From Desulfosarcina ovata subsp. ovata (GTDB taxonomy: Bacteria; Desulfobacterota; Desulfobacteria; Desulfobacterales; Desulfosarcinaceae), in NCBI RefSeq assembly GCF_009689005.1, contig NZ_AP021879.1, forward strand, positions 6,945,501 to 7,009,500: 64,000 bases of DNA. Reading direction: 5' to 3'. Made by a program: the position numbers and the translations under genes. A model generated the notes under the pieces. It searched no databases. It was given only the letters and a program-made list of their open reading frames with translations, and was not told the DNA's origin. Of the stretch, positions 35,496 through 44,218 are shown one piece after another. How positions within the stretch are numbered: position 1 is the first letter of the stretch; each line of letters starts with the position of its first letter.

Positions 35496-36961
35496 TATCC
35501 TGCTTTTCTTTTCTGTTCCCTGATTTCTTTGAGTTTACGGGCCTGGTCGATTTCCAGCCGGGCAAGGCGGATAAATTGCACCAGGGGTCGCTTGGCCGGA
35601 CAGACGTAGGCACAACTGCCACACTCGAAACAATCGTCCATCAGACCAAAGGGTTCGGTTTCCGCCCCCCTGCCGGCCTCCACGTAGATGCCGATATTGT
35701 TCGGCTCCAGTCCCATAGGGCAGGCATCCAGGCAAAACCCGCACCGGATACAGGGCCCGTGGGCCCGTGCATCGACTTCGGCATGGTTCATAAACAATAT
35801 ACCCGGTGTGGTTTTCGTGATCGGCATATCCAGGTCGGACACGGCAAAGCCCATCATCGGCCCGCCGACCACCACCTTGCACAGGTCCGCCGTGGTCCCA
35901 CCGAGGTAATCCGCGATTTCCGAAATATGGGTGCCGATTTTGACACGCAGGTTCGCCGGTCGCGCGATTGCACGACCGGTGACCGTGATTACGCGTTCCG
36001 TCAGGGGTTTGTCCAGAACCACGGCGTCATAGACCATTTTTGTCGTGTAGACATTTTGGACGATGATCCCAATACTCGAGGAGCGCTGTCCCGATGGTCT
36101 GACCCGGCCTGTGATACTCTGCATGATTTGATCGGCCGACCCCTGGGGGTATTTGACCGCCAGTGGTTTGACCTCGATCTTGAAACCGTCGGTCGAATCC
36201 GCGCGGTCGATGGCTTCATTGAGCGCCGCGATGGCGTCCGGCTTGTTGTTTTCCACGCCGATGGCACAGTAGGTAATGCCCAGCACCGTCAGCAGGATTT
36301 TTGCGCCTTCGATGATCTCCCGGGCTTTTTCCACCATGACGCGATGATCGCAGGTGATATAGGGCTCACACTCGGCGCCGTTGAGGATCAGGGTGTCGAG
36401 CTTGACGCCTGGTTTGACGTCGAGCTTGACGTCGGTGGGAAATCCGGCGCCCCCCAGGCCGACGATTCCGGCAGCGGCGATGCGCTCCTGGATCTGCTCC
36501 CGTGAGAAGTGCCGCCAGTCCACCGGCATGCGGATCGGTGCGACGGCTTCGGGATCGGTTCGGATGACGATGGCCGGCGCCTTGCCCACCTGGTAGTGGA
36601 GTATGTTTTTCACCCCCAGAACCGCTCCGCCGACGCTGGCATGAAGCACCGCGCCGAGTCGGTCGCCAATTTCGCCGATCCGATCGCCTTGCTTGACCCT
36701 GTCTTTTTTGTCCACCAGCAGCCTGAAGAGCGCTCCGGGGTGCTCGCTGGAAAAAAGAAGATTGTCGTCGATCGCATGATCGCTTCTCGGATCTGGCCGA
36801 TGGGGAACGGCCACTTGGCAAGGCGTGCCGACATGCTGTTTGAGAAACAGCGACACCTTCGACGGATCGGGCATGGTTTCGATGGGCAACGCATTGCTGA
36901 GGTCCTTGTTCTCTTTGGGATGGACCCCACCCTTGGGGAATGTCGCCAGTGGGGTCATCAT
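35495..36961 (-). CDS. rnfC: Ion-translocating oxidoreductase complex subunit C (NADH-binding)
   Basis: 488 residues from ATG 36961, chosen because AAAGG lies upstream, the preceding gene stop overlaps it (TGATG) and the protein then begins with the family-typical TFPKGGVHPKENK; ATG 36982 is an alternative. The NADH/FMN region is of NuoF type (GLGGAGFPT; GAECEPYITCDHR), and two ferredoxin clusters lie near the C-terminus (CIRCGFCLDACP; CFECGSCAYVCP). RnfC exchanges electrons with NADH. Confidence 0.95.
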   Translation of the reverse strand: MMTPLATFPKGGVHPKENKDLSNALPIETMPDPSKVSLFLKQHVGTPCQVAVPHRPDPRSDHAIDDNLLFSSEHPGALFRLLVDKKDRVKQGDRIGEIGDRLGAVLHASVGGAVLGVKNILHYQVGKAPAIVIRTDPEAVAPIRMPVDWRHFSREQIQERIAAAGIVGLGGAGFPTDVKLDVKPGVKLDTLILNGAECEPYITCDHRVMVEKAREIIEGAKILLTVLGITYCAIGVENNKPDAIAALNEAIDRADSTDGFKIEVKPLAVKYPQGSADQIMQSITGRVRPSGQRSSSIGIIVQNVYTTKMVYDAVVLDKPLTERVITVTGRAIARPANLRVKIGTHISEIADYLGGTTADLCKVVVGGPMMGFAVSDLDMPITKTTPGILFMNHAEVDARAHGPCIRCGFCLDACPMGLEPNNIGIYVEAGRGAETEPFGLMDDCFECGSCAYVCPAKRPLVQFIRLARLEIDQARKLKEIREQKRKAG

Positions 36962-37485
36962 CAACGCACCTTTGTCGCCCATAGTTTCTTTTCGAGCAAT
37001 CCCCTGCCATAGGCTTCCCGGGTGTTGTTGGAAAGCTCTGCGGGTTTGCAAAACTCCAGTGCGTTGGTGGGGCAGACCGATACGCACACCGGTTCCTCGC
37101 CGGCGTCGATGAGATCCATGCACAGGTCGCACTTGACGACTTTACCGGCCTCGACGTTCCACTGGGGGATATGCCACGGACAGGCCGTGATGCAGGCCTT
37201 GCAGCCTACGCACAGACTGTCGATGATATAAACAAGGCCATCCTTTTTCCTTCGACGAATGGCTTCCGTGGGGCAGGACTCCATGCACCATGCCTGTTCA
37301 CAGTGAAAACAGGGGACGAAAACGGAGGTCATATTGGGATTGCCGTTGACCATCTTGGGACCCAGGACGACGATTTTGCCCAGGGTCACCTCCAGCGGAA
37401 GCCCTTTCTCTGACTTGCAGGCAATCTCACAGGCATGACAGGCAATGCAGCGCTTCGGGTTGGTGGAAATGATATAATCGCCCAT
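36961..37485 (-). CDS. Four-cluster ferredoxin subunit linked to the molybdopterin enzyme and Rnf
   Basis: 174 residues with four DMSO-reductase-B-type Cys groups (CIACHACEIACK; CFHCEQAWCMESCP; CVGCKACITACP; CDLCMDLIDAGEEPVCVSVCP). It sits 32 bases after the molybdopterin oxidoreductase and overlaps rnfC, so it is placed to carry electrons between the two. No membrane anchor subunit of the NrfD/PsrC type is present in the operon. Confidence 0.9.
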   Translation of the reverse strand: MGDYIISTNPKRCIACHACEIACKSEKGLPLEVTLGKIVVLGPKMVNGNPNMTSVFVPCFHCEQAWCMESCPTEAIRRRKKDGLVYIIDSLCVGCKACITACPWHIPQWNVEAGKVVKCDLCMDLIDAGEEPVCVSVCPTNALEFCKPAELSNNTREAYGRGLLEKKLWATKVR

Positions 37486-37517
37486 ATGTTAAATACCTCC
37501 AAGAAACGGATGAAGTT

Positions 37518-39605
37518 TCAAATTTTCGTAACCGTGATCCAACTATGGTCCAGGGCCGGACTGCCGCCGATTTTGTCGTGGAGACGCTCTTGAAAGAGTG
37601 CATCGGATGCTCCCTTCCCGTAGCTGCGCTTGCTGTCGACCTCCACATGGCCGAACCCATGGAGCATGAACGCGGCTTCGGGGTGGATCATGTCGGTGAC
37701 ATATGCGCACATTTCACCCTTGCCGGCCTTGGATTCCACGAGGATGCGGTCGTTGTTGGTAATTCCCAGTTCCTTGGCGCGCCGGTCGTTGATCCAGAGC
37801 CGATTTTCGGGAACCAGGTGGTTGAGATAGAGATTGTTCTGGGTCATTACGTTCGTGTGGGCCACGCACCGGCCACACATCAGTCTGAAGGCCCCCGGCT
37901 TCTCATCCAGCGCTTCATAGGGCGGCAGCGAGGGAATCCCATGGCTTTCCATCAGGTTAGAAAGAACTTCGATCTTGGCGGAAGGCGTCTTGAACTTGAT
38001 CCCGTCGTTGCGGTCCCACCAGATCGCCTTGTCGCTCAGAGACACGAAACCGGTCTCGTCGAAATCCTCGATTTTGATGTCCAGATCCGTCAGCTGGTAA
38101 TTCCATATATCTTCCGCGGTTTCATAGGGGAAATAATGACCGGCGCCCAGACGGTCGGCCAGCTGCTTGACAATCCACCACATCGGCTTGGTATCGAAAC
38201 GCGGTCCGACGCAGGCGGTCCGGCGGTTGATGGCCGGTTTCAAGCTGGATCCCATCTGCAGCGGATCGGAACGCTCCAGAAAGAACGATTCGGGCAACAC
38301 CACATCCGCCAAAGCGGTGGTGCCCCCGAAGTTGACGTCGCTGGCCACGATCAGGTCCAGCTTCTTGAGCGCCTTGAGATTGGTGTTATAGTCCGGGTTG
38401 GATAGCAGCGGGTCGTAGCGGAAGGCAAACAACACCTTGATCGGATAGGGGTCCTCGTTCAGAATCGCATGGGGCAGCATGAAACCGACGCCATGGGCCG
38501 GATCGGCAATGGGGAACTTGTCCTGGCCGCACCCGTCAAAGCGGCGCGTGTCCTCCATTTCCGGAAACTTCTGAGATGAGAAGGTCTTTAATCCGGCCTT
38601 GTAGCCTGCGTCCTTGAGACCTTTTTTAATAAAGAGGCCTCCCTTGCTTTCGATACTGCCCATCAGTGCATTCAGTATCAGGATCGAACGGCGAAAGTAC
38701 GTTTCCGTGGGGTGGTGAGAGCCGCGATAGCCGTAATGGAAAACCACCGCCGGCTTGACCTTGCTGACTTCTCGGGCCAGACTCACGATCTCCTCTGCTA
38801 AAATTCCGGTTTCTTTCTCGGCCCATTGGGGCGTATAGGGGATGACAAAGCTGCACAACTCTTCGAACCCTTCCACCCATCGTCTCACATACTGGGCATC
38901 GTAGAGTTTTTCCTCGATGATGACGTGCATCAGGGCATAATTGAGGGCCAGGTCACCGCCGGGACGAATCATTTTATAATCGGTGGCCTTGGCCGCCGTA
39001 ATCGTTACCCGCGGATCGATGTAGGTCAGCTTCGTCCCATTTTCCAGGGCCGAAATAAAGCTGTTCATGGCCTTGATTTCGATGGATTCGAAAACATTGC
39101 GGCCATAGAGGACCACGTGTTTGGCATTGGTCCAGTCGGCGTTGATCTGGCCGTCTGTATATCCGATAATCGAGCGGCAGGCCGTGTTGATGGACCCCTT
39201 GCAGACCGTGTCGTGGGTGAAATGGTTCGGTGAGCCGATAGCCTTTTGAAAAGATTTGGAAATATCGGACATCAGGTTGGCCCGTTCACAGTAAATGGAA
39301 CTCTTGGCCCCGTACTTGTCGAAAATATCCTTGCATCGGTCGGCCGTATAATCAAGCGCTTCCGTCCAACTCACCCGTTTCCACTGGCCTGAACCCCGCT
39401 CACCGGTACGAATCAGGGGAAAACGCACCCGCTGGTTGTCGTTCAGGCCGGCAATGGCCGCAGCCGCCTTAGGGCAGATGCCGCCGTTCATGGCCGGCAC
39501 ATGGGGGTTGCCCCGTATGCGGAGTACCTGATTATTTTCCACCTCTACCTGGATCGGGCAGCGTACAGAACACATAAAGCAAAGCGTATTAACGACTCTT
39601 TTCAT
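37518..39605 (-). CDS. Molybdopterin (bis-MGD) oxidoreductase heading the rnf operon
   Basis: 695 residues from ATG 39605 (GGAGG ribosome site). DMSO-reductase superfamily: an N-terminal [4Fe-4S] motif (CFMCSVRC, with a later Cys in GGICPKA), a candidate metal ligand Cys in THDTVCKGSINTA, and the C-terminal cofactor-binding region (RCVAHTNVMTQN; INDRRAKELGI). No twin-arginine signal is visible, so it is probably cytoplasmic. The closest named groups by length and layout are thiosulfate/polysulfide reductase-like and related enzymes; the substrate is unknown. A TTGACA box lies about 120 bases upstream. Confidence 0.85.
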   Translation of the reverse strand: MKRVVNTLCFMCSVRCPIQVEVENNQVLRIRGNPHVPAMNGGICPKAAAAIAGLNDNQRVRFPLIRTGERGSGQWKRVSWTEALDYTADRCKDIFDKYGAKSSIYCERANLMSDISKSFQKAIGSPNHFTHDTVCKGSINTACRSIIGYTDGQINADWTNAKHVVLYGRNVFESIEIKAMNSFISALENGTKLTYIDPRVTITAAKATDYKMIRPGGDLALNYALMHVIIEEKLYDAQYVRRWVEGFEELCSFVIPYTPQWAEKETGILAEEIVSLAREVSKVKPAVVFHYGYRGSHHPTETYFRRSILILNALMGSIESKGGLFIKKGLKDAGYKAGLKTFSSQKFPEMEDTRRFDGCGQDKFPIADPAHGVGFMLPHAILNEDPYPIKVLFAFRYDPLLSNPDYNTNLKALKKLDLIVASDVNFGGTTALADVVLPESFFLERSDPLQMGSSLKPAINRRTACVGPRFDTKPMWWIVKQLADRLGAGHYFPYETAEDIWNYQLTDLDIKIEDFDETGFVSLSDKAIWWDRNDGIKFKTPSAKIEVLSNLMESHGIPSLPPYEALDEKPGAFRLMCGRCVAHTNVMTQNNLYLNHLVPENRLWINDRRAKELGITNNDRILVESKAGKGEMCAYVTDMIHPEAAFMLHGFGHVEVDSKRSYGKGASDALFQERLHDKIGGSPALDHSWITVTKI

Positions 39606-40017
39606 TACCGATTTCCTCCGGTGTGCCGAACATAAAAAGATGACGGTGTTGATCCTACTGCACACTCAATTTCATTTCGCATCCGCCTGGCGGATAATGA
39701 ACATATGCGCAAACACAGATGATTTGTCAACTTTAAATATCTGGTAAAATTCAACCGGTCCAAAATCGGCGCGTCTGCCTTCTTCTAACCGTTCGGTTTT
39801 AGCTGTGAATTTGCAGCAGTTACAAAGAGATGATGGACTCGTAAAAAGTAGCTTAAAGTATTGCCTCCTAGGGTACCAGCAGGAGAATGCTGGGATTGGT
39901 CAAGGCACCGTGACGGCCCTGCCAATCAGCCAATTGTGCGATTTCGTGTCACACCCCAATCTGTAACTCAGAAGCAGGACCTTGGGTAACTGCTAGGGAT
40001 ACTTTCACTGTTCTGGG
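39606..40017. other. Intergenic region before the IS1595 remnant
   Basis: About 410 bases. The left part should hold the promoter of the molybdopterin/rnf operon: on the minus strand, TTGACA at 39731-39726 with an AT-rich -10-like segment 17 bases on. The right part may include decayed 5' sequence of the IS1595 transposase, but no frame is readable. Confidence 0.4.
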
Positions 40018-40344
40018 TGCAATCATGAAAGATCTATTATTTCTGGGACGATCTTTGAGAAAACGCGTACACCGCTAAAAAGATGGTTCTTTGCAGTCTG
40101 GTTAATCACGAGCCAGAAGTACGGGGCCAGTGCCCTTGGAGTAAAGCATGTCCTTGGCCTTGGAAGTTATCAAACTGCATGGACTTGGCTTCATAAACTG
40201 CGTCGTGGCATGGTTCGCCGAGATCGAGACCGCCTGCATGGAATCATAGAGGTCGACGAGACACAGGTTGGCGGCAAGAAAAAAGGTGGAAAACGTGGAC
40301 GAGGTATAAGGAGTCTCTCTCTACTACCTGAGAAGAGAGAATAA
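40018..40344 (+). pseudogene. IS1595-family transposase remnant (ISXO2-like)
   Basis: The open frame GTIFEKTRTPLKRWFFAVW, then ALGVKHVLGLGSYQTAWTWL, LHKLRRGMVRRDRDRL and IEVDETQVGGKKKGG, matches the start and first catalytic Asp (VDET) of ISXO2-type transposases. The N-terminal zinc-ribbon part is gone and the frame ends at TAA 40344, before the rest of the DDE core. Both ends are therefore lost. Confidence 0.8.
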
Positions 40345-40514
40345 AAGTCAACTTACGCTACCACAAGAGATAAATACCAGGTATCCCTTCTTGAGAATCG
40401 GCAGGTAGAATAACCTGCCATCTGGATTTTTAAAACAATTATCCCCAATCGACAGATAGTCAAGCGGAACTGATCAGTTCAGACAGCAGGAACCGCCCCA
40501 TGCCTTGCATCCTT

Positions 40515-40548
40515 CCCCCCCCCTTTGGGGGGGGATAAAAGGGGGGGC
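40515..40548. repeat. C9-TTT-G hairpin with a second G-tract
   Basis: A run of nine C, TTT and about nine G, followed ten bases on by seven G. It forms a very stable hairpin or G-rich structure between the IS1595 remnant and the gene at 40604. Homopolymer lengths here are also error-prone in sequencing. Confidence 0.6.
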
Positions 40549-40603
40549 ATGTGCTATTGATCCGGTGCACATTTATTTTTTCAAATAAAAACGGAGAATA
40601 GCC

Positions 40604-41110
40604 ATGCCCCACCCAGTATTGACGATTCTATTGGTTCTGAACAAGATTGCCAAGAAAAATCAGACTGGCCCGATCGCCTGCCATTGGTGCAACAACCAGG
40701 TCAATATTATCAAATACGGCACCTACGAGCGCTATGGTTTTTCCGGCCAGGAGCAAATCAGGATTCAGCGTTATCTTTGTAAACATGATCGGTGCCGGCG
40801 GACATTTTCCATTCTACCGCATCCATTTCTACGAATCACTCGATTGACGTTATGCATGCTTACCGCCTTAATACAGTTGGTGGATCAGCAGCTCGCCACT
40901 GCTGAGATATGCCGTCGCCTGTGCCTTACCCGTTCCGTGGTGGATGGATCCATCAAAAAGTGGCATGGCCTTTTGGATTGGATCGATCAGGAGGCCAAAA
41001 CAACGCCGGTCTGGGCACCTTCACCATGCATCGACCCACCGGGACATTGGTCCGATTTTATCCGCATATTTGCCATGAAATTTTATCCGAAACGGTACGG
41101 TGATGCCTGA
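40604..41110 (+). CDS. Zinc-ribbon/helix-turn-helix protein of a transposon (DUF6431-like)
   Basis: 168 residues from ATG 40604 (GGAGA ribosome site). Cys pairs CHWCN and CKHDRCRRTF make a zinc ribbon typical of transposase-associated proteins, followed by an HTH-like segment (AEICRRLCLTRSVVDGSIKKW). It sits 80 bases before an integrase-type gene on the same strand, so the two probably form one mobile unit. The family assignment is from memory of the pattern only. Confidence 0.6.
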   Translation: MPHPVLTILLVLNKIAKKNQTGPIACHWCNNQVNIIKYGTYERYGFSGQEQIRIQRYLCKHDRCRRTFSILPHPFLRITRLTLCMLTALIQLVDQQLATAEICRRLCLTRSVVDGSIKKWHGLLDWIDQEAKTTPVWAPSPCIDPPGHWSDFIRIFAMKFYPKRYGDA

Positions 41111-41189
41111 CCAACAGAATCTATAAATTGTGAATAACCAGTAGATTACGTACATGGGAGACCAAATTTTTTACCAAAGGAGGCTCCCT

Positions 41190-41704
41190 ATGGAAGACGA
41201 CAGGCAAATGGATCTGGCATTGTGGCGCTACGGGATTATCAGCCCGCTTTTGCACCGGGATGCCAACGATGTTCAGCTATGGGAAATGCTGACTGTCATA
41301 TCTGCAAACCATTACATCCATCCCCATGACGGTCGCCACATCACCATGTCCGCCGAAGCCATTCGAAAATGGCTGTACCGGTTCAATCACGGCGGGCTCA
41401 GCGCGCTTGGCAACAAACAGCGATCCGACAAAGGCACGCACGATGTGCCGGCACCCCTTGCCAACGAGATGTTTGAACTCCGGCTGGCACATCCCCGCTG
41501 GACCCTGTCACTGATGCTTCGGGAACTGGTCGAGCGCCAATTATGGGACGAAACCCGTCCGAGCCGCTCCACGTTGTATCGATTCGCCCGGAATAACAAC
41601 CTGATGCGCGATCCCCAGCTTAACACCGTGGAAGTGGTTCGTCCGTTTGAATTCGATAAATTCGGTCAGATGTGGACCGGAGACTTCATGCATGGTCCTA
41701 ACCC
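41190..41704 (+). pseudogene. DDE integrase-type transposase, cut off by an IS1634-family element
   Basis: A strong start (AAGGAGG six bases before ATG 41190). The N-terminal helix-turn-helix region (MSAEAIRKWLYRFNHGGLSAL) and the linker lead into FDKFGQMWTGDFMHGP, where the first catalytic Asp (WTGDFMHG, rve family) is expected. The sequence then enters the terminal repeat of the adjacent element (41699 on) and ends about 15 codons later. The rest of the catalytic core is not found on the far side. Confidence 0.75.
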
Positions 41705-43831
41705 ATCTTTTCCGCTTGAATTTAATATTTACTGTAATTTCTAATAGTTGAGTCATACGCTAAGGCGTTTATGGCACTACTTATTTTTTATACCTCATAT
41801 TTTACCACTTTTCCTGGACTATGAGGCACACCCAGTGCATCATAAATTTTTAGTTGACGAGACTCTGCTTTTGTGCTTTTTCTAACATGTATTGTCTCGC
41901 CATTTTTACTTCTCATTACTGCTGTTGTTCGATTTTGGCCGTCTAATTCTTTTCTCAAATCGGACCAACTTGTATGAATCCCATTTTCTTTAAGTCTAAA
42001 CCTGATTGTATGAACGTGGTGATAAGCTAATAATGTGATAAAGAGATGTCCTTTTACTCTCCTCGTTATTTGATGAAACACCGGCCGTAAACCCAACTCC
42101 GATTTTAAACTTCGAAATACAGCTTCAAGATCAGTCAACATCGTATATGTACGCCAAAGAATAGTTTCATCCAGATCGTTCAAGTTTGTTCTCAAACAAT
42201 AAACGCCTGGATTTGAATCTGAAGAGTCAGAATTTTTTTTTATCTTCCAGGTAATCTTTGTCGCCTTCTTTGATCCTTTATCTTTATGGATGGTAATCTC
42301 ATAATTTTTAGCAGCTTTGGTATATTTTTGTTTCAGCCGTCCTACTTTTTCAACAACCTTCTCATAAATCTTTAGCCGACCTTTTTGATTTAAACCATCG
42401 TTCAATGATTTTAAGTCTGCTTCAAATCTTTCTGAAAATCGATTTTGAATGCTCTGATCCTTTTTTTCTCGCTCACTTGAATGACAATAAATTTCAGTCT
42501 CTTCTGTTTCCTTGACATATTTTTTGTACGCTTTAACAATGTAATCCTTATCTCTTTTTACTTCAACAGCTTTATCATGATCAAATTCTCTATATCTTTT
42601 CCTGCTGACAACAAGGTATCGGTAATGATTCGCCTGCAACCATTGTACATTATCGTTTGTTGCTATCCCGGCATCCATTACGACAACTGGTTTCTTTTTA
42701 TCAAAAACACTCATCTGCTTATCGTCTTCTAATGAACTTTCTGATGGTTTATTCAAGCTTGAAATCATTTCTTCCAGTGTTGATGGCTCACTAACGTTTC
42801 CGGAAAATATTTTACTTCTTCTTGGAAAGCCGCTACTGTCCAAAACTAAAGCCAAAGTTACCAAGGGACAGTCTGAGCGTTTTTCTTTTGATTTTCCATG
42901 CTTGCCAAGTTCATTATACTTACAGCTTCCCTCAAAAAATGTGTTTGTCAAATCATAAAGTGTAATTATTTCTTCAAAACCAAACAAAAAACGTTCTCGG
43001 TTGTATAAATGCCTTTCAATCGCTTCTTTGTCTTTGTAAATACGGTCAGATATTTCATAGATTCGTTTTAGCGACATACTTTCATAGTCATAGCCGATTA
43101 ATTCGCCTAAACCGCTTCGATTTTGCAGCCAGTAATGCGTTGATAACTCACTGCCGGGAACCGCCATTCGACCAACTATACTTCCGATTGCAGCTGCTAT
43201 TTGATGATTATTATATCCAAGACCTTCAAATATTTTATCCAATTGTAATTTGAGAAATGTTTCATGTGATACATGTTCAATACTAACGCTACGCGGTCTT
43301 ATAAGTTCAAGACTATCGATATCAATCAAACGGTAATCGGGGGCATCTATACTATCGTTTTTGTCTGTATTGTTGTTTTGACTCGACCGGGTTTGTATGA
43401 TTTGTGCAGCATAATGCTGTGCGGCTTGCTCAATTTTTTCCGGCAATTTAAACAAACTTGATTGACCATTAATAATTCCCTCAACACGACAAGCAATATC
43501 TGGCCATTGTTCTCGTGGAAAAGGAAAATTTTTACCGAGATTTATAATAGTGCGCTGCTTCACCTTATTTCCAACTCTAACTGATTCAACAAGGCGATGA
43601 GTGAAATATGTTTCGCCATCTTTTTTGCTCTTAATTGTTGTTCGTCGGATATACATGCCATCTTGAATTACAGAAAAAACACCGATTGTCAATACTTCGG
43701 TGAATTTTATGGCACTACTTTGGCCGGTAAAATTTCAACATATTGTAATTATAAATAAAATAATTTCATATGTAGTAAAAAACGCGGTTTTTCAGCAATT
43801 TTCCGGAAAAAAGTGACAAAGATGGGTTAAG
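41699..43831 (-). mobile_element. IS1634-family insertion sequence
   Basis: The transposase (41788-43692) is framed by TAACCCATCTTT at 41699 and its inverted copy ending about 43830, with 16 of 19 terminal bases matching. Inside each end is a 15-bp direct repeat (TTTATGGCACTACTT at 41768 and 43706). The two flanks belong to unrelated genes (integrase, histidine kinase) and no target duplication is seen, so insertion was followed by deletion or recombination. Confidence 0.65.
41788..43692 (-). CDS. IS1634-family transposase
   Basis: 634 residues, full length for the family. DDE core of IS4 superfamily type: ITLYDLTNTFFEG (first Asp), VVMDAGIATNDNVQWL (second Asp), and YRE-like/late Glu region near MLTDLEAVFRSLKSELGLRPV. 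Low GC compared with its neighbours marks it as a recent import. It appears intact and potentially active. Confidence 0.92.
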   Translation of the reverse strand: MTIGVFSVIQDGMYIRRTTIKSKKDGETYFTHRLVESVRVGNKVKQRTIINLGKNFPFPREQWPDIACRVEGIINGQSSLFKLPEKIEQAAQHYAAQIIQTRSSQNNNTDKNDSIDAPDYRLIDIDSLELIRPRSVSIEHVSHETFLKLQLDKIFEGLGYNNHQIAAAIGSIVGRMAVPGSELSTHYWLQNRSGLGELIGYDYESMSLKRIYEISDRIYKDKEAIERHLYNRERFLFGFEEIITLYDLTNTFFEGSCKYNELGKHGKSKEKRSDCPLVTLALVLDSSGFPRRSKIFSGNVSEPSTLEEMISSLNKPSESSLEDDKQMSVFDKKKPVVVMDAGIATNDNVQWLQANHYRYLVVSRKRYREFDHDKAVEVKRDKDYIVKAYKKYVKETEETEIYCHSSEREKKDQSIQNRFSERFEADLKSLNDGLNQKGRLKIYEKVVEKVGRLKQKYTKAAKNYEITIHKDKGSKKATKITWKIKKNSDSSDSNPGVYCLRTNLNDLDETILWRTYTMLTDLEAVFRSLKSELGLRPVFHQITRRVKGHLFITLLAYHHVHTIRFRLKENGIHTSWSDLRKELDGQNRTTAVMRSKNGETIHVRKSTKAESRQLKIYDALGVPHSPGKVVKYEV

Positions 43832-44218
43832 CAATGTACCTGGGACGACGACCTTTATGTATTCATCGATCGGGACCGTATTTATCAATTGTTTTTGAAC
43901 ACTTTTTTAAACGCCATACATGCCATCACGTCTGTGGGCACGATTACGGTGCAAAAACGCGTTACCACCTATTGGAAGACCGGGGGCAATTTAAACCCGA
44001 TGATGTGCGTTTCTATTGGGGATAACGGTGGCGGTCTGGATCCATTCCAGGAAAAGAAGATATTCGAGCGATTTGAAAGCTCCCGGCCGGGAGGATCCGG
44101 TCTGGGGTTGTCCATATGCAAGGATATTATTACCATCCATAACGGAACGATGGATTTAAAAAGCGAAGTCGGTAAAGGAACGACGGTAAATTATTACTTT
44201 CCTATCACTTTCGAGTAA
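43832..44218 (+). pseudogene. Sensor histidine kinase, only the ATPase domain left
   Basis: About 128 residues of a HATPase_c domain read in frame from the IS edge: DDDLYVFIDRDRIYQLFLN leads into the N-box (NTFLNAIHAI), G1 (IGDNGGGLD) and G2 (GSGLGLSICKDI). The sensor and HisKA parts are missing; the coding frame begins right at the IS1634 inverted repeat. A start at 43889 could make a free ATPase domain. It overlaps the response-regulator gene (TAATG), its presumed former partner. Confidence 0.85.

Noticed and set aside
35489..37012. Plus-strand open frames of up to 338 codons opposite rnfC
   Set aside because: Antisense shadows of a well-conserved gene; compositions rich in His, Gly and Arg with no domain pattern.
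40018..40344. IS1595 frame as a functional gene
   Set aside because: It lacks the zinc-ribbon start and everything after the first catalytic Asp.
41768..43720. 15-bp direct repeats around the IS1634 transposase as a target-site duplication
   Set aside because: No inverted repeats start just inside them, whereas a longer 16/19 inverted repeat lies outside at 41699 and 43830; the direct repeats are more likely subterminal element sequence.
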